Of a stretch of DNA of 64,000 bases, positions 24,491-33,382 are shown piece after piece. The notes beneath the pieces are model-generated. The model did no database searches. It saw nothing but the letters and a program-made list of their open reading frames with translations, and was not told where the DNA came from. A program made the translations under genes and the position numbers. Location: positions 1 to 64,000 of the forward strand of contig NZ_PNYA01000036.1 in assembly GCF_002879885.1 (NCBI RefSeq), read 5' to 3'. Source of the stretch: Trinickia dabaoshanensis. Its GTDB lineage: Bacteria > Pseudomonadota > Gammaproteobacteria > Burkholderiales > Burkholderiaceae. Positions within the stretch are counted from its first letter, which is position 1. Each line of letters starts with the position of its first letter.

Positions 24491-25786
24491 TCATGCATGC
24501 CGCGCTTTTATCGCGCGCGGTTTTGCCGCACGCCTGGATTTCGCCAGTAGACGCACGAGACGCGCGTCCTCGCGGGGCATATCGGCCTCATTGGACGCCG
24601 GCACCGGCACGGGCGATTTTCCATTTGCACGCTTGCGCGTGCGTTCGGCTTGTTTCGCCACGGCCTCGCTACGCTTGGTCTCGCGCTTGACTCGTCTCGC
24701 TTCGCGGGCGAGCAGCGTCGCGAACGCCGCCTCGTCGGCTTTCAAACCGCGGCGCGATTCGATCTTCGGCAAGTCGCTGAGCGCGCCGGCTTCGAAAGCC
24801 TCGACGACGGCGGGATGGATGTAACAGCAGCGGCAGACGGCCGGCGTATTGCGCAGCGTGGAGGCTACGCTTTTGACCGTTTCCAGCAGGTGCTTGCGCC
24901 CCTCGGCGGCGCTGCGCGGCTCGATACGCCTGAGCGCCGCCAACGCGAAGACGCTGCCGGCCCATGTTCGATAGTCCTTGGCCGTGAAATCCGCGCCGCT
25001 CGCTTCACGTAAGTACTCGTTGATGTCGGACGAACCCACGGGCCGGCGCTCGCCCTGTTCGTCGATGTATTGAAAGAGTTCGCGCCCGGGCAAATCCATG
25101 CACTGGCGCACGATGCGAGCGATGCGCGGATCGTCGACGTCCACGTCGTGTTCGATCCCGCTCTTGCCGCGAAAGCGAAAGCGCAGATGCGCCCCGCGCA
25201 CGGCGGCGTGCCGCTTGCGCAGCGTGGTGAGCCCGAACGAGCCGTTTTCGCGCGCGTATTCGGCGCTGCCGACCCGTACGAGCGTCAGGTCGAGCAAGCG
25301 CACCACCGTCGCCGCCACCTTCTCCCACGGCATACCCGGTGCGCGCAAATCGCGTGCGACGCGCGCGCGTATCTTCGGCAGCGCATCGCCGAACGCCGCC
25401 ATGCGCTCGTACTTCGTCGCGTCGCGGATTTCGCGCCAACGCACGTGATAGCGATACTGCTTGCGCCGGCGCGCGTCCCGGCCGGTTGCCTGCAAATGGC
25501 CGAGCGGATCTGGGCAGATCCACACGTCGGTATAAGCAGGCGGAACCGCGAGCGCGCGGATGCGGGCCAACTCGTTCTCGTCGTCGATGCGCCGCCCGTT
25601 CGCATCGACGTAGACGAAGCGCCCGCGCACGAGCTTGCGCGTGATACCGGGTCCACGATCGTCGACGTAACGAAGATCCTTGGGCAGATCGACCGGCACG
25701 ACGCGCGGCTCGTCCTTGCCGCCGGACGCGGCAGCCGCCGATTCCTTGCCCCGTGCTCCGGGCTTCGATGGTCGAGGGGTGGACAT
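24491..25786 (-). CDS. DNA topoisomerase IB (poxvirus/eukaryote type)
   Basis: Monomeric type IB topoisomerase of 431 aa that relaxes supercoils through a 3'-phosphotyrosine. Active-site residues are Arg171 in LVRVGSAEYARENGSFG, Lys208 in FRGKSG, Arg273 in DYRTWAG and the nucleophile Tyr322 in CRCCYIHPAVV. A basic C-terminal tail of about 75 residues extends beyond the catalytic core. The ATG at 25786 is chosen because upstream in-frame sequence is arginine/proline-rich filler. Bacterial IB enzymes are widespread accessory proteins. The MFS gene upstream is 82 bp away on the same strand, but no functional link is expected. Confidence 0.92.
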   Translation of the reverse strand: MSTPRPSKPGARGKESAAAASGGKDEPRVVPVDLPKDLRYVDDRGPGITRKLVRGRFVYVDANGRRIDDENELARIRALAVPPAYTDVWICPDPLGHLQATGRDARRRKQYRYHVRWREIRDATKYERMAAFGDALPKIRARVARDLRAPGMPWEKVAATVVRLLDLTLVRVGSAEYARENGSFGLTTLRKRHAAVRGAHLRFRFRGKSGIEHDVDVDDPRIARIVRQCMDLPGRELFQYIDEQGERRPVGSSDINEYLREASGADFTAKDYRTWAGSVFALAALRRIEPRSAAEGRKHLLETVKSVASTLRNTPAVCRCCYIHPAVVEAFEAGALSDLPKIESRRGLKADEAAFATLLAREARRVKRETKRSEAVAKQAERTRKRANGKSPVPVPASNEADMPREDARLVRLLAKSRRAAKPRAIKARHA

Positions 25787-25868
25787 GTGAGAAACGGATA
25801 CGAGCCGCCAAGGTGCAGTTCGCTGCAACGATGCAAGCGCTGTGCCACGATCCGTGCAAGCCGCCGCA

Positions 25869-27275
25869 TCAGCCGTAAGAGGAATCGGCCCGCGACCGCG
25901 CGACCGGCCGCTTGGGGGCGGCCGTCGCAATCCACCATACGAGTGCCGCCGCGAGCGCGACGAGCGCGGCGGCGAAAAGCACCACCCGCATCGCGGCCGA
26001 AAACGGCATGTTCGAACCGATCACCGACCCGAATACGGCCACGCCGAGCGCCGAACCTGTCTGACGCGCGGAGTTGAGCACGCCCGCGGCTACGCCGGCA
26101 TGCCGATGCTCGACCGTGGCAAGCGCGGGCGCGGTCGCGGCGGGCGTCACGTAGCCGGCGGCGAGCCCGATCGAAATGAGCGGCGCGACGGCCGCCCAAC
26201 CGGGCGCCCCCGAAAGGAGCGCCAATAGCCCCAACGCGCCCGCTGCATAGAGGCCGAACGCGATGCACATCGAGGCGCGCGCACCTTTGAAGTTCGACAG
26301 GCGATTCGACAATATTCCGCCCACCGCGACCATCGCCGTCATCGGCAACAAAGCCAAGCCGGTCGCCAGCGGAGAATACGCGCGCACGCGCTGGTAATAC
26401 AAGCTCGCCACGAACAGCAAACCGTAGAACACGATCGCGGAGCCCATCGACACGAGCGTGGAGCCGGAAAACACGCCGCTGCGAAAGAGCGACATGGGCA
26501 GCATCGCGTCCCGGCTGCGCGCCTCGATGACGATGAACGCGGCCCAGGCGAATATCGCGACGAGCGCCCCCGCGACGATCGCCGGGGAGCGCCATCCGAG
26601 CGGAGCGCCTTCGATCAGTACCCCGATCAGCGACGCGAGCGCCACGATTCCCGCGAATTGGCCGAGCGGGTCGAAGCGGCGCGCCCCTTGCACCGGAACG
26701 TCGCGCGCCACGCGGCTCGTGAGGACGATACCGGCGATGCCGACCGGTACGTTCACGAAGAAGATGCTGCGCCAGCCGATCAGGTGGATGAGCGCCCCGC
26801 CGAAGACGGGACCGGCCGCCATCGCCACGCCCCCGCACCCGACCCAGAGCCCGATCGCGCGGGCACGCGTCTCGGGGTTCGGGGAGGCCTGATTGATCAG
26901 CTTGAGCGAGCACGGCACGAGCATCGCCGCGCCGATGCCCTGCACCGCGCGCGCGCCGACGAGCATCGGCAAAGTCGTGGACAGCGCGCACAGCGTCGAG
27001 GCAAGCGTGAACAGAGCCAGGCCCGCCAGATAGACGTTGCGCGCGCCCACGCGATCGCCGAGCGTACCGCCCGTGAGCAACAACGCGGCAAATACGAGCG
27101 TGTAGGCGTTCGTCACCCATTGCAAACCGGAGATCTGCATCGAGAGCGCCGTCGCGATCCGCTCGAGCGCGACGTTGACGATCGACGTGTCGAGAATGAC
27201 GATGAAGTAGCTGATGCTGGTCGCGGCCAGCACGCGCCGCCGCTGGAGAGCGAGGGGGGAAAGGTCGGCTGTCAT
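25869..27275 (-). CDS. DHA2 (14-TM) MFS drug efflux transporter
   Basis: Inner-membrane transporter of 468 aa with about 14 helices. The N-terminal helix has SYFIVILDTSIVNVALERIA, the LDxTxxNVALP-type signature of EmrB/QacA transporters. Motif A (GGTLGDRVGARNVYLAG) and motif C (GPVFGGALIHLIGWRSIFFVN) follow. It should export hydrophobic toxic compounds by proton antiport. No membrane-fusion partner is adjacent. An ArsR-type repressor gene lies divergently at 27391, a usual efflux arrangement. The start at 27275 lacks a clear ribosome site. Confidence 0.88.
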   Translation of the reverse strand: MTADLSPLALQRRRVLAATSISYFIVILDTSIVNVALERIATALSMQISGLQWVTNAYTLVFAALLLTGGTLGDRVGARNVYLAGLALFTLASTLCALSTTLPMLVGARAVQGIGAAMLVPCSLKLINQASPNPETRARAIGLWVGCGGVAMAAGPVFGGALIHLIGWRSIFFVNVPVGIAGIVLTSRVARDVPVQGARRFDPLGQFAGIVALASLIGVLIEGAPLGWRSPAIVAGALVAIFAWAAFIVIEARSRDAMLPMSLFRSGVFSGSTLVSMGSAIVFYGLLFVASLYYQRVRAYSPLATGLALLPMTAMVAVGGILSNRLSNFKGARASMCIAFGLYAAGALGLLALLSGAPGWAAVAPLISIGLAAGYVTPAATAPALATVEHRHAGVAAGVLNSARQTGSALGVAVFGSVIGSNMPFSAAMRVVLFAAALVALAAALVWWIATAAPKRPVARSRADSSYG

Positions 27276-27390
27276 GACGGGGAGTCTAGGCGCGCAACGT
27301 CCCCTCATGCTTCGATACGGATCGAATCATGCGGACGCCAATGCTGCTATCTTGCTTACGTCTTCGCCCGTATTCGATGGAGAGCGCCGC

Positions 27391-28155
27391 ATGGCCTTGC
27401 AGCCGAACCTCACCTCCGCCGCTTTCTTGATCGCCGATCCCGCACGCTCCGCCATGTTGATGAGCTTGGTCGACGGGCGCGCGCGCCCCGCGGGCGAACT
27501 GGCCTACGCCGCGGGCGTCACGGCGCAGACGGCCAGTTCCCATCTGGCGAAGCTGCTGGCGGGCGGGCTGCTGACCGTCGAGACCGAAGGGCGGCACCGC
27601 TACTACCGATTGGCGGGTCCGCATGTCGCCCATGCCCTCGAAATCCTCGCCTCGATCGGCCCCGAGCAGCCGGTGCGGCGCCGGCCCATCGACGCCGGCT
27701 CCGAGCGGCTGCTATTCGCGCGCTGCTGCTACGACCATCTCGCCGGACGGCTGGGTGTAGCGGTCACGCAAGCGCTCGTCACGCGCGACTATCTTCGAAG
27801 CGAGGCCGACAAGCGATTCGAGGTGACGACCGCGGGCGCCGATTGGTTCACGCGGCTGGGGCTCGACCTCGCTTCGATGAAGCCGGGCCGCCGCGGCATC
27901 GCCCGGCAATGCCTCGACTGGACGGAGCGCGAGCATCATGTGGCCGGACCGCTCGGGACTCGCTTGCTCGGCGCGTTGTGCGAGCACGGCTGGCTGATCC
28001 GCTCGAACGCATCGCGCGCCGTGCAGGTCACCCCGAAGGGCGCGGCCTTGCTGCGCGAAACGCTCGGCATCGATGCCGCCGCGCTGATGCGTGCCGCGGC
28101 CGCCGGGCATCGCGACGACACCGGCAGCGCGGCCGAGTGCGCCTGCGCATCGTGA
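27391..28155 (+). CDS. ArsR-type winged-helix transcriptional regulator
   Basis: Regulator of 254 aa. Residues about 10-95 form an ArsR-like winged helix (ARSAMLMSLVDGRARPAGELAYAAGV with recognition helix TAQTASSHLAKLLAGG, wing EGRHRYYRLAG). The remaining ~155 residues are a helical sensor region of the type found in large ArsR-like proteins that control MFS exporters. No metal-binding CxC motif is seen in the DNA-binding domain. GGAGA lies nine bases before the ATG. It is divergent from the DHA2 transporter, its probable target. Confidence 0.85.
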   Translation: MALQPNLTSAAFLIADPARSAMLMSLVDGRARPAGELAYAAGVTAQTASSHLAKLLAGGLLTVETEGRHRYYRLAGPHVAHALEILASIGPEQPVRRRPIDAGSERLLFARCCYDHLAGRLGVAVTQALVTRDYLRSEADKRFEVTTAGADWFTRLGLDLASMKPGRRGIARQCLDWTEREHHVAGPLGTRLLGALCEHGWLIRSNASRAVQVTPKGAALLRETLGIDAAALMRAAAAGHRDDTGSAAECACAS

Positions 28156-28192
28156 CGCATTAGCGACGCGTCAATGGCGCGTTAGTGACGCG

Positions 28193-28966
28193 TTAGAGCG
28201 CCGCGCCGAAGTGGTCGTTGAACGCGTGGAATTGAGCCATGTACTTCTCGTACCCCTGCTCCGCGGCGAAGCGCAACGGATGCACGCGTTTGACGAGCAC
28301 CTCGCGCGCGTCAGGCTGAGTCTCGAGAATCGTCATGACCTCGTCGATGAACTCGGCCAGCGGCATCGCTTGCGGATCGCTCGCTTGCTGCTCGCCCATG
28401 AGCTCCGTCTGCACATAGGGCGGTGCGATCTCGATCACATCGACGTTCGTGTCGCGCAATTGATATCGCAGCGCGTCGCTGAACGCGTGGATCGCCGCCT
28501 TCGTCGCGCTATAGGCCGGCGTGTGCGCGAGCGTCAAAAACGCGAGGCCCGAAGTCACCGTCACGATCGTCGAGCGCGCCTGGCGCTTCAGTTGCGGCAG
28601 CAAAGCCGCCGATAGACGTATCGGCGCGAGCAGGTTCGTCGTGATGGTCGCTTCGGCGGTCGTTAGATCGACATGCTCGGCGCGCCAGTTTTCGAGCTGC
28701 ATGATCCCGGCGTTATTGATGACGACATTGAGCTTCGGGAATTGCTCGGCCATGCGCGCGGCGAAGCCTTCGATGCCGTTCGCATCCTGCACGTCGAGCA
28801 CCGCGGTCTTCATACCCGGATTGGCCTCGGCCACCTTGCGCAGCGCGTCCTCGCGACGGCCCGCGATGATGACCTCGTTGCCCCGGCGATGAAAGGCCTC
28901 GGCCAACGCGCGTCCGATGCCGGAGCCCCCGCCCGTGATGAGAATGGTGTTTCCAGTCACTTGCAT
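28193..28966 (-). CDS. Short-chain dehydrogenase/reductase (DltE-like)
   Basis: Classical SDR of 257 aa. The cofactor motif TGGGSGIGRALAEAF and the arginines of AGRRED suggest NADP(H) preference. NNAG lies at 84-87, and the catalytic triad is Ser139, Tyr152 and Lys156 (YSATK). The C-terminal sequence (PPYVQTELMGEQQA, then LVKRVHPLRFAAEQGYEKYM) matches the DltE-like group of poorly characterised oxidoreductases. AAGGAG lies eight bases before the ATG. A HxlR regulator gene starts divergently 131 bp away and is the likely controller. Confidence 0.88.
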   Translation of the reverse strand: MQVTGNTILITGGGSGIGRALAEAFHRRGNEVIIAGRREDALRKVAEANPGMKTAVLDVQDANGIEGFAARMAEQFPKLNVVINNAGIMQLENWRAEHVDLTTAEATITTNLLAPIRLSAALLPQLKRQARSTIVTVTSGLAFLTLAHTPAYSATKAAIHAFSDALRYQLRDTNVDVIEIAPPYVQTELMGEQQASDPQAMPLAEFIDEVMTILETQPDAREVLVKRVHPLRFAAEQGYEKYMAQFHAFNDHFGAAL

Positions 28967-29097
28967 GCCGTTTCTCCTTCGGTTGACGATTGACTGCGGC
29001 AAGAATAGCCACAATACTCTCAATCAGGAAGTAGGCACCCGAATGTGCTATACAAACACATTGGTAAGTATTGGACCGCATCAAGGACAACGAGGCC

Positions 29098-29511
29098 ATG
29101 CCCAAACGCAAGCCCCCCACCGCCGGACGCGCGGTCGTCTTCGAATCGCCGACGGGCGAACGCTCCACGCCCGAACTCGACACCGTCGTCATGGACGTCA
29201 TCGGCCGAATTGCCGACAAATGGACGATGTGCGTGCTCGAAGTGCTCGCGCAAAACGGCGTGCTGCGCTTTACGCGCATCGGCGAACTGGTCGGCGGCAT
29301 TAGCCAACGCATGCTGACCAAGACACTTCGTCAGTTGGAAGAAGACGGATTCGTCACGCGTACCGTCTATCCCGAAGTGCCGCCGCGCGTCGAATATCAA
29401 TTGACCGATCTTGGGGCTAGCCTGTGCGCCGCGTTTTGCGGCGTCTGGCTATGGGCCGAAAAGCACTACGCGCAATTGCAGTCGCTGCCCAAACGGAACA
29501 CGGCGGCATAA
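29098..29511 (+). CDS. HxlR family transcriptional regulator
   Basis: Winged-helix regulator of 137 aa. Core motifs are IADKWTMCVLEVLAQNGVLRFTRIGELVGGISQ (split: helices 1-3) and MLTKTLRQLEEDGFVTR with the wing VPPRVEYQLTDLG. HxlR proteins usually sense electrophiles or aldehydes and bind as dimers near their own gene. The ATG at 29098 has GAGG close upstream; a TTG nine codons earlier is a weaker option. It is divergent from the SDR gene, a frequent pairing in which the SDR detoxifies the inducer. Confidence 0.88.
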   Translation: MPKRKPPTAGRAVVFESPTGERSTPELDTVVMDVIGRIADKWTMCVLEVLAQNGVLRFTRIGELVGGISQRMLTKTLRQLEEDGFVTRTVYPEVPPRVEYQLTDLGASLCAAFCGVWLWAEKHYAQLQSLPKRNTAA

Positions 29512-29640
29512 CGGCGCGGCAATACGTCCTGCTTTTCGGAAACGTCGCGCCCGAGCCCCGGCGAGGGAAGAAGATCGATTCGCCCACCTTCGGTGGGCAA
29601 ACGAAGTAGTCCGCATCGATCAACCCAAAAGGGGCACACC

Positions 29641-31344
29641 ATGAATCGATCATTCACGACCGGGCCATCATCGCGAACATGCGTCGCGGCATCGGCACTG
29701 GCGCTGCTTTGCTCGCTCCCGGCCGCCGCCGCCACGGCGCCGGTCATGCCGTCGCCGCAGGTCCAACTCGCCGGGGGCGCGGTTGCCGGCGAGCGCGCGA
29801 CGAGCGGCGCGCACCCATTGAACGTCTTTCGCGGCATCCCGTACGCCGCGCCGCCGGTAGGTCCGCAGCGCTGGCAAGCACCGCAGCCGCTCGCGCGCTG
29901 GAGCGGCGTGCGCGAGGCCACGCAGTTCGGGCCCCGCTGCATGCAAATGGACGGAGCCGGCATCACGTTCCGCTCGCAGCGGATGAGCGAAGACTGTCTG
30001 TATTTGAACGTCTGGGCGCCGGTCGAGGGGGCGGACGGGACGCTTCCCGTGCTCGTCTACTTTCACGGCGGCGGCTTCGCGTTCGGCGACGGGTCCGAGC
30101 CGCGCTACGACGGCGCGCAACTGGCGGTGCGCGGGATGCTCGTCGTCACGGTCAACTATCGGCTCGGCGCATTCGGTTTCATGATGCATCCCGATGAACC
30201 GCGCGAAGGCGGCGCCGGCGCCACGGGCAACTACGGCCTGCTCGATCAGCAAGCGGCGCTGCGCTGGGTGCGCGATAACATCGCCCGCTTCGGCGGCGAC
30301 CCCAAACGCGTGACGATCGGCGGAGAAACGACGGGCGCGATGGCCGTCAGCGCACACATGGCCTCGCCGGGCTCGCGCGGGCTTTTCGCGGGAGCGATCG
30401 GAGAAAGCGGCGGCGCCTTCGCGCCGAACGCATTCTGGAAGCGCGAAAAAGCCGAACGCATGGCGCGAGGATTCGCCGCGCGGCTCGGAGCCGATTCGCT
30501 GACCGCGTTGCGATCGATACCGGCCGAGACACTGCAAAAAGCGATGGGGACCTACAAGGAACCCTCGCCGTTCTTTTGGCCCACCATCGACGGGCATTTT
30601 TTGACCGACAGGCCCGCGGCGATCTTCGAGGCGGGCGCTCAGGCTCCGGTGCCGCTGCTCGTCGGCTCGAACTCCGAGGAAAGCCACTTCGGAAGAGTGA
30701 CCGGGCCGCTCGAGCCGACCCCGCAAAACTGGGCCGTCATTTTGCAAGCCGTCTTCGGCAACGAATCGTCCGAGGCGCGCAGGTTGTACCCGGGAAGCGA
30801 CGCGGATGAAATCAGGACGTCCGCGTCCGCGCTGGCGAACGACCTGACGATGAGCCACAGCACCTGGCGCTGGATGAATCTGCATCGGCAAACCAGCCGC
30901 GCGCCGGTCTTCTTCTATTTGTTCGCGCATCGCCGTCCGCCTGCGCTCGCCAACGCCGCGACGAACGCCGAGGAGGAGCGCCCAAGGCCCGGCGCCGGTG
31001 CGCCGCACCGGTCGGAAATCGTCTATGCGTTGAGCAATCTCGATGAGGACCGGCACTATGCATGGACCGACGACGACCGCACCGTTTCGCGGATCTTCTC
31101 GAGCTACATCGAACGGTTCGTCAAAACGGGCAATCCGAACGGCCGTTACGACAGGCAATCGAACTTCATGAAGGCTCAGCGCGTACCGGACTTGCACGCG
31201 GCGCCGAACTGGCCCGCCGCGACGACCGGCCGTGATGGGATCATGCGGCAAGTGATTGCGCTGGACACCCGCACGATCGAGGATCCGAGCGCCGAACGTC
31301 AAGCGCTCGTGCAGCGGATCATGAGTGCACGAGACCGGAATTAA
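29641..31344 (+). CDS. Type B carboxylesterase-like protein with Thr in place of the nucleophile Ser
   Basis: Secreted alpha/beta-hydrolase of 567 aa with signal peptide (to about Ala31). Type B carboxylesterase landmarks are FRGIPYAAPP, EDCLYLNVWAP, the oxyanion-hole FHGGGFAFG, and the YGLLDQQAALRWVRDNI and FGGDP blocks. The nucleophile elbow, normally GESAG, reads G228-E-T230-T-G232 (codons GGA GAA ACG ACG GGC). The acid (Glu347 in GSNSEE) and base (His456 in GAPHRSE) are kept. It may therefore be inactive, slow with a threonine nucleophile, or a binding protein. AAGGGG precedes the ATG. The gene is preceded by a HxlR gene but may have its own promoter. Confidence 0.85.
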   Translation: MNRSFTTGPSSRTCVAASALALLCSLPAAAATAPVMPSPQVQLAGGAVAGERATSGAHPLNVFRGIPYAAPPVGPQRWQAPQPLARWSGVREATQFGPRCMQMDGAGITFRSQRMSEDCLYLNVWAPVEGADGTLPVLVYFHGGGFAFGDGSEPRYDGAQLAVRGMLVVTVNYRLGAFGFMMHPDEPREGGAGATGNYGLLDQQAALRWVRDNIARFGGDPKRVTIGGETTGAMAVSAHMASPGSRGLFAGAIGESGGAFAPNAFWKREKAERMARGFAARLGADSLTALRSIPAETLQKAMGTYKEPSPFFWPTIDGHFLTDRPAAIFEAGAQAPVPLLVGSNSEESHFGRVTGPLEPTPQNWAVILQAVFGNESSEARRLYPGSDADEIRTSASALANDLTMSHSTWRWMNLHRQTSRAPVFFYLFAHRRPPALANAATNAEEERPRPGAGAPHRSEIVYALSNLDEDRHYAWTDDDRTVSRIFSSYIERFVKTGNPNGRYDRQSNFMKAQRVPDLHAAPNWPAATTGRDGIMRQVIALDTRTIEDPSAERQALVQRIMSARDRN

Positions 31345-31994
31345 CTAGAAGACTTCGATAGACGCGCGGGGCGGCGCACCGTTCTCACCTTCCCGCTCGT
31401 GCCGCCGCCGCAAAAGAAGCGATCGCCGCCATCCGATTCGAGCCCCGCCACGATCATCCCTTCGGGCATCGCAAGCGCTTCGATGACTTCGCCCGATTGC
31501 GGATCGACATGCCGGATTTCGCTGCGCTCGTCCTCCCACGTGCCGTGCCACAACTCATCGTCCACCCAGGTGACGCCCGTTACGAATCGGTTCGATTCGA
31601 TCGTGCGCAGCACGGCCCCGGTGTCCGGATCCATCTGGTAGATCTTGCGCTCGCCATAGCGCGCGATCCAGAGCAAGCCTTCCGCCCACGCGAGTCCCGA
31701 GTAGCCCCCGCCGGGCGGCGTCGCGATCGTCGCCAACACCTGCCCGCTGGCGGCCTCGATCTTACGGATGACATCGCCGTCGATCTGAAACAAATGCTTG
31801 CCGTCGAAAGCGGTACCCGCCGACGCGGGTACGTCGAGCGTGCGCCGCAACTCGCCGCTCGCGGGGTCGAGCGCGCAGAGTTTGTCGCCTGCGGCAAACC
31901 ATACGTTCTCGCCGTCATAGGTCACGCCCGCAACGTTATCGACACCGGGCAATGGCCCGAACTCTTGCTCGATTTGCGCATCCGATCGCTTCAT
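31341..31994 (-). CDS. Small beta-propeller protein (YVTN / glutamine cyclotransferase-like)
   Basis: Cytosolic protein of about 217 aa built of repeated four-strand blades, for example AGVTYDGENVWFAAGDKLCALDP, GTAFDGKHLFQIDGDVIRKI, GLAWAEGLLWIARYGERKIYQMDP and GVTWVDDELWHGTWEDE. The repeat style resembles the YVTN/Vgb lyase and glutamine-cyclotransferase propellers. No signal peptide is seen. AGGATGG precedes the ATG at 31994; an ATG nine bases earlier sits too close to it. It lies 10 bp after the TPR regulator gene, so the two are co-transcribed. It may be a sensor partner or an enzyme of unknown substrate. Confidence 0.75.
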   Translation of the reverse strand: MKRSDAQIEQEFGPLPGVDNVAGVTYDGENVWFAAGDKLCALDPASGELRRTLDVPASAGTAFDGKHLFQIDGDVIRKIEAASGQVLATIATPPGGGYSGLAWAEGLLWIARYGERKIYQMDPDTGAVLRTIESNRFVTGVTWVDDELWHGTWEDERSEIRHVDPQSGEVIEALAMPEGMIVAGLESDGGDRFFCGGGTSGKVRTVRRPARLSKSSS

Positions 31995-32004
31995 GGCGGC
32001 CATC

Positions 32005-33225
32005 CTAGTCGTTTGTCCAAGGCGTGGGGAGTAACAATGTCGTCGCGAATCCGATCACGCTCGGAAGCATCCAACGGCGCGCACGCCCCGCGCCGACCGA
32101 TTGAATCTTGCCGGCGCCCGCAAGCGCATCGAGGGCCCGCTGCACGGAACGCTGGCTCGAGCCCAGGGCAAGCGCCAACGCGGAACTGGACCACGACTCG
32201 CCGTCGCCCAGCAGCGCGAGCACGGCCGCGTGCTTCTCGTCGACGGGCCGCGCCAGCACCACGACTTCCGACGCAAGCGCCGGCATCAGCGCAAAGCCGC
32301 GCTTGGTCGCGGTGACGTCGGCGATCGGCCGCAGCAGCGCGCGCAAGCGTCCGATCTCGACGCGCAGGCGAGCCCGATGCGATTCGTCGATCGCTCTTGC
32401 ACGGAACGCGCTCGCGATCAACGTCTGCCTGGGCACGTCGCCGGGCCAAGCCTCCCCCAGCAGCGATGCGAGCGAAAACAGCACGGGACGCGAGGCGAGC
32501 GAAACGCTCGTATCGGCGACGCGAACCGCGTAGAGGCACGCATCGACGATCAACCGGTGCGGCGACGACAGCGCCTGCGCTTGCTCCAACGTAACGGGCC
32601 GCGTTTCGCCTTGGGCAATCAAGCGAGCGGCGGGCGCCGCGAGCGAATGTGCCGCGCGCTCCACCTCGGCAATCAGCGCGGCGATGCCCGATTCGCGCGC
32701 GGCTTGCTCCGCCCGGCGCAGCGCATCGCGCGCCTGCGCGGCTTGCAGCCGCCGCAGGGCGATGCCCGCCGCGACCAGCGCGCGCGATGCCCGCAACGAC
32801 GCGGGCAACGGGGCCGAGGCGTCCGCCGCGAGTGCCCGTTGCGCATCGTCGGGCTGGCCCATCAACAAGAGACAGCGCGCCTGCAAGTAACGCGCGTGGG
32901 CGGCGTTGATCCGATCGCCGTGCGCCTCGAGCGCCGCGCAGGCGGCATCGAGCGACTTGCGCGGACCGCTCAAATCACGCGCGGCCAGCGCCACTTCCGC
33001 TTCGGCCACGACGCAGCGCGCGCGAGCAAGCGGCTCGCCGCCCCCGAATGCGCGCGCGGCGTTGCGCAGTAACGTCTTCGCGCGAGCAAGCTCGCCGAGC
33101 TGGGCCATCGCGATGCCGCGCAACGCCAGCGCGGGCGGATCGTCACGCAGCGCGATGCGGTTCAGCGCACCCAGCGCGTCTCCGGTCGCCAGCGCGCGCC
33201 CGGCGGCGGCGATCAACGCGTCCAT
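32005..33225 (-). CDS. TPR-containing winged-helix transcriptional regulator
   Basis: Protein of 406 aa. The first ~200 residues are alanine-rich helical repeats (ARAKTLLRNAARAFGGGEPL, RALVAAGIALRRLQAAQA) of TPR character. A middle region (about 220-310) with RLRVEIGRLRALLRPIADV resembles the OmpR/BTAD-type winged helix. The last ~60 residues form a second winged helix (SSSALALALGSSQRSVQRAL with wing GAGRARRWML). No phosphorylation or ligand domain is recognisable. It is probably a regulator that senses through protein contact, co-transcribed with the small propeller protein, and divergent from the DUF899/DUF2182 genes at 33383, which may be its targets. Confidence 0.7.
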   Translation of the reverse strand: MDALIAAAGRALATGDALGALNRIALRDDPPALALRGIAMAQLGELARAKTLLRNAARAFGGGEPLARARCVVAEAEVALAARDLSGPRKSLDAACAALEAHGDRINAAHARYLQARCLLLMGQPDDAQRALAADASAPLPASLRASRALVAAGIALRRLQAAQARDALRRAEQAARESGIAALIAEVERAAHSLAAPAARLIAQGETRPVTLEQAQALSSPHRLIVDACLYAVRVADTSVSLASRPVLFSLASLLGEAWPGDVPRQTLIASAFRARAIDESHRARLRVEIGRLRALLRPIADVTATKRGFALMPALASEVVVLARPVDEKHAAVLALLGDGESWSSSALALALGSSQRSVQRALDALAGAGKIQSVGAGRARRWMLPSVIGFATTLLLPTPWTND

Positions 33226-33382
33226 GCGAATCCCGCCATACTTGTCACTCCCCTTCGATGGGTGCCGGTCACTAATCTAGCACGTGCCATCTCGAGACAC
33301 GCGGATGGCTCGCCGGCAGCAAGGCTGCATCGCCTCACACCGATGCTCGGCCGCGCTCGACACTCATTCGAAGGAGGAAACG

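Noticed and set aside
28156-28200. Short repeats of GCGTTAG between the ArsR and SDR genes
   Set aside because: Three imperfect copies within about 45 bp at the convergent 3' ends, without hairpin or T-tract; no function can be argued.
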